A stretch of 10,198 nucleotides of DNA from an uncultured Clostridia bacterium (lineage in GTDB: Bacteria > Bacillota > Clostridia > Oscillospirales > CAG-272). The notes beneath the pieces were generated by a model, which did no database searches, was not told the DNA's origin, and was given only the letters and a program-made list of their open reading frames with translations. Shown piece after piece: positions 8,159-10,198 of the stretch. The number at the start of each line of letters is the position of its first letter. The first letter of the stretch is position 1. The position numbers were made by a program, and so were the translations under genes. Location: NCBI GenBank assembly GCA_905235755.1, contig CAJONA010000036.1, forward strand, positions 1-10,198, in the 5' to 3' direction.

Positions 8159-8531
8159 ATCCGCCGAAGTCATCGGTAAGCGCCGCCAATTCCTCGTCGG
8201 AATATATGTCGGCGCCATGCTCAAAATATTCTCTGTCCGCGTTCGTCATGAATTTCACGGGCGTTTCAAACGTTTTCACAAGGTCGCCCGCCGCGTCGCG
8301 CACGACGACGTATCCGTTTTCGATGCGGGCGCTGTATTTCGCGCCGTTCGTAACGCTGATAGCGGCCGCATCTACAACTTCTTCAGTGTCGACGACACTT
8401 ACGGCGCCGTCGGTCGGCAGTCCGACGCCGCTTTTTATGCCGAGGGAGACTATGAGCGACACCGCCGCCATAACTATCGCAGCCGCGGAAATAATTCCGC
8501 AAAAACCGTGCGTTTTTATACTGTTTTCCAT
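8157..8531 (-). CDS. Small membrane-anchored BofC-like protein
   Basis: This is a 124-residue protein with one N-terminal hydrophobic segment (about 10-33, FCGIISAAAIVMAAVSLIVSL) and no lipobox, so the rest is probably outside the membrane. The C-terminal part runs YSARIENGYVVVRDAAGDLVKTFETP (66-91), then NADREYFEHGADIYSDEELAALTDDFGG to the end. This layout, a 'Y.vre..G.i.vf' strand pair followed by a helix ending in 'G..v.s.eEl..Ll.Dfgs', resembles the BofC C-terminal domain seen in small Clostridia proteins. BofC in Bacillus modulates a sporulation signalling protease. The match is from memory and only suggestive. The start ATG (8531-8529) follows AAAAGAGG (minus strand, 8546-8539) at 7 nt. 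It is divergent from a class A PBP, which suggests a cell-wall or sporulation role. Its stop codon lies within the shared terminator. Confidence 0.75.
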   Translation of the reverse strand: MENSIKTHGFCGIISAAAIVMAAVSLIVSLGIKSGVGLPTDGAVSVVDTEEVVDAAAISVTNGAKYSARIENGYVVVRDAAGDLVKTFETPVKFMTNADREYFEHGADIYSDEELAALTDDFGG

Positions 8532-8569
8532 ATTTATGCCTCTTTTACCATTTAAATTTTATTATATTG

Positions 8570-8598
8570 TTGACATATATCGCCAAAATATTCATATA
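8570..8598 (+). promoter_or_regulatory. Promoter of the class A PBP gene
   Basis: A perfect TTGACA -35 (8570-8575) is followed after 17 bp by CATATA (8593-8598). A TATAAG at 8595-8600 is an alternative -10 at 19 bp. Transcription would start near 8605, just before the GAGG ribosome binding site (8611-8614), giving a very short leader of about 15 nt. Confidence 0.55.
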
Positions 8599-8604
8599 AG
8601 TCAA
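8576..8604 (-). promoter_or_regulatory. Mirror-image promoter for the BofC-like gene
   Basis: On the minus strand TTGACT (8604-8599) and GATATA (8581-8576) are 17 bp apart. This is an exact reflection of the plus-strand promoter, so each -35 abuts the other's -10. A second minus-strand TATAAT occurs at 8566-8561, but its -35 position (ATTTTG or TTTTGG) is poor. The two promoters lie in an 11-bp inverted repeat with one mismatch (8570-8580 and 8594-8604, 13-bp spacer). Confidence 0.4.
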
Positions 8605-8619
8605 ATTAAAGAGGATAGT

Positions 8620-10198
8620 ATGAAAAAAGCAGGAAAAATAATCGCTTTGTCTGTCGTCGGCGTAATGATCACGTCATTTTTGGTCGTTTTGATATGCGGC
8701 GCGGCGCTTTATTTTTACGCGACGCAGAGTATCGACGCCGATATAGACTACAACACGCTTATATCGGCGATGGGACGGACGAGCATAATGTACGCAAAAG
8801 ATGAAAACGGTGAATACGCCGAAACGCTCCGCCTTCACGGCTCTGAAAACCGCATTTGGACAGATCTTGAAAACGTGCCCGACCACGTCAGAGACGCGTT
8901 CGTGTCTATCGAGGACCACCGCTTTTACGAACACAGCGGCGTCGACTGGCGGCGCACGGCGGGCGCTGTAATAAGTTTCTTAAAACCGAACTCAGCGAGC
9001 TACGGCGGCTCGACGATAACACAGCAGCTTATAAAAAACATCACTGGCGATGACGGCATAACGGTCAAAAGAAAGCTGACGGAGATAATGCGCGCGTTAA
9101 AGCTCGAAAAGTCGCTTGCAAAAGACGATATACTCGAAGCGTATCTCAACACAGTGTATCTTTCAAACGGATGCTACGGGATAGAAACGGCGGCGGAATA
9201 CTTTTTTTCAAAAAGCGCGTCGGAGCTCACACTTTCCGAGGGCGCGAGCATTGCGGCGATATTAAAATATCCGTACAAATTCGATCCTGTAAAATTCCCC
9301 GAAAACAACGTATCGCGGCGCAACACTGTGCTTGCAAGGATGCGTGAACTCGGCAAAATCACAGACGGCGAATATGCCGCGGCCGTCGCCGAGCCGCTTG
9401 AATTGAATATAAACGAAAGAACGTCCTCCGCGCGCCATTTTTCTTGGTTCGAGGAGACGGTCATCGACGAAGTCACAGGCGACCTTTGCGAAAAATACGG
9501 CTATGACAAAAAGACGGCGACAAATCTCGTCTTTTCCGGCGGACTGAAAATATACACCACCGAGAACAAAAAGATACAGTCCGCGCTTGAAGAAGTCTAC
9601 AAAAACGATGCGAACTTCCCCACCTCGACGATATTGACGCCGCCTGAATCGGCGGCTGTGATGATAGACGCGCACAGCGGCGCGTTGCTCGGAATCGTCG
9701 GCTCGCGAGGAGAAAAGACATCGGACAGGACGCTCAATTATGCGACGCGCCTTACGCGCTCTCCGGGTTCTGTCATTAAGCCGCTCAGCGTTTACGCGCC
9801 TGCGATAGACCGCGATCTGATAACGTGGGCGACGGTGTTCGATGACGTGCCGGTCTCTTTCACAAAGACCGACGACGGATACGCCATGTGGCCGCAGAAC
9901 AATCCGCGCGTATATTCGGGGCTTACCAATGTAAATCACGCTCTCGAAACGTCGATAAACACCGTTTCGGTGCGTATTCTCCGAAAGCTCGGACTTGACA
10001 ACTCGTTCTCTTTTCTCAGCGGACTCGGAATAACGACGCTCGTCGACGGCAAACGAAACGAAAACGGCTCGTGGATATCCGACATGGCGGAAGCGCCGCT
10101 CGCACTCGGAGCGTTGACAGACGGCTGTACGCTGTATCAGATAACGGGAGCGTATACGATGTTTGCCGCAGGCGGCGTTCACCGTAAACCGTATTCAT
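8620..10198 (+). CDS. Class A penicillin-binding protein (GT51 + transpeptidase), 3'-truncated by window
   Basis: This bifunctional peptidoglycan synthase polymerises lipid II into glycan strands and cross-links stem peptides outside the membrane. The first 526 codons are open and the gene runs off the window. A short basic N-terminus (MKKAGK) precedes one membrane segment (about 7-33). The GT51 domain has catalytic E98 in EDHRFYEHSGVDW, GGSTITQQLIKN (129-140), a second Glu E155 in RKLTEIMRALK (57 residues on, as in S. aureus PBP2) and AYLNTVYLSNGCYGIETAA (174-192). The transpeptidase domain shows the acylated serine motif SVIK (S384, K387 in SPGSVIKP) and SIN (S445-N447). The KTG motif would lie beyond the edge. 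The ATG follows GAGG (8611-8614) at 5 nt. No stop or frameshift interrupts the part seen. Divergent from a small BofC-like membrane protein. Confidence 0.95.
   Translation, partial: MKKAGKIIALSVVGVMITSFLVVLICGAALYFYATQSIDADIDYNTLISAMGRTSIMYAKDENGEYAETLRLHGSENRIWTDLENVPDHVRDAFVSIEDHRFYEHSGVDWRRTAGAVISFLKPNSASYGGSTITQQLIKNITGDDGITVKRKLTEIMRALKLEKSLAKDDILEAYLNTVYLSNGCYGIETAAEYFFSKSASELTLSEGASIAAILKYPYKFDPVKFPENNVSRRNTVLARMRELGKITDGEYAAAVAEPLELNINERTSSARHFSWFEETVIDEVTGDLCEKYGYDKKTATNLVFSGGLKIYTTENKKIQSALEEVYKNDANFPTSTILTPPESAAVMIDAHSGALLGIVGSRGEKTSDRTLNYATRLTRSPGSVIKPLSVYAPAIDRDLITWATVFDDVPVSFTKTDDGYAMWPQNNPRVYSGLTNVNHALETSINTVSVRILRKLGLDNSFSFLSGLGITTLVDGKRNENGSWISDMAEAPLALGALTDGCTLYQITGAYTMFAAGGVHRKPYS

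Noticed and set aside
8130..8555. 141-codon plus-strand open frame opposite the BofC-like gene
   Set aside because: It starts inside the terminator stem and ends in the divergent promoter region. The minus-strand frame has a good ribosome binding site, a membrane segment and a family-like tail.
9262..10182. 306-codon open frame on the minus strand
   Set aside because: It lies wholly antisense to the class A PBP, whose GT51 and transpeptidase motifs are all in the plus frame. The antisense product is Arg-rich low-quality sequence produced by the CG-rich codon bias.

Overview
The window looks like chromosomal DNA from an anaerobic Gram-positive (Firmicutes/Clostridia-like) bacterium. This is inferred from the murB-whiA-dnaE gene string, the strong AAGGAGG-type ribosome binding sites, consensus sigma-A-type promoters and a small BofC-like envelope protein. 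Base composition is mixed. Codons ending in CG (ACG, CCG, TCG, GCG) are frequent, and so is the usually rare isoleucine codon ATA. No tRNA, rRNA, CRISPR array, insertion sequence or phage gene was seen.

Left part (1-2674): a divergent carbohydrate pair. A 5'-terminal fragment of an alpha/beta-hydrolase-type esterase runs leftward off the window. A complete GH78 alpha-L-rhamnosidase runs rightward. Neither has a signal peptide, so both probably act in the cytoplasm on imported rhamnose-containing, esterified oligosaccharides. The gap between them holds a perfect TTGACA-17 bp-TATAAT promoter, with one palindrome over the -35 and another over the -10, so joint control by a single repressor is likely.

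Middle part (2727-8116): a housekeeping run of murB (peptidoglycan precursor reductase), whiA (DNA-binding division/chromosome factor) and dnaE (replicative DNA polymerase III alpha subunit). The two internal gaps are 13 bp each, so this is probably one transcript. It ends in a strong stem-loop that also serves the convergent gene. The rapZ and yvcK genes that usually stand immediately before whiA in Firmicutes are absent here.

Right part (8157-10198): a small membrane-anchored BofC-like protein (minus strand) is divergent from a class A penicillin-binding protein (plus strand, cut off by the window end). Their shared 88-bp region holds two overlapping, mirror-image promoters. Together with murB, this makes the right two thirds of the window a cell-wall and replication neighbourhood. 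The content is mostly ordinary; the points most worth a second look are the two divergent control regions, the contracted whiA locus, and the small envelope protein paired with a PBP.
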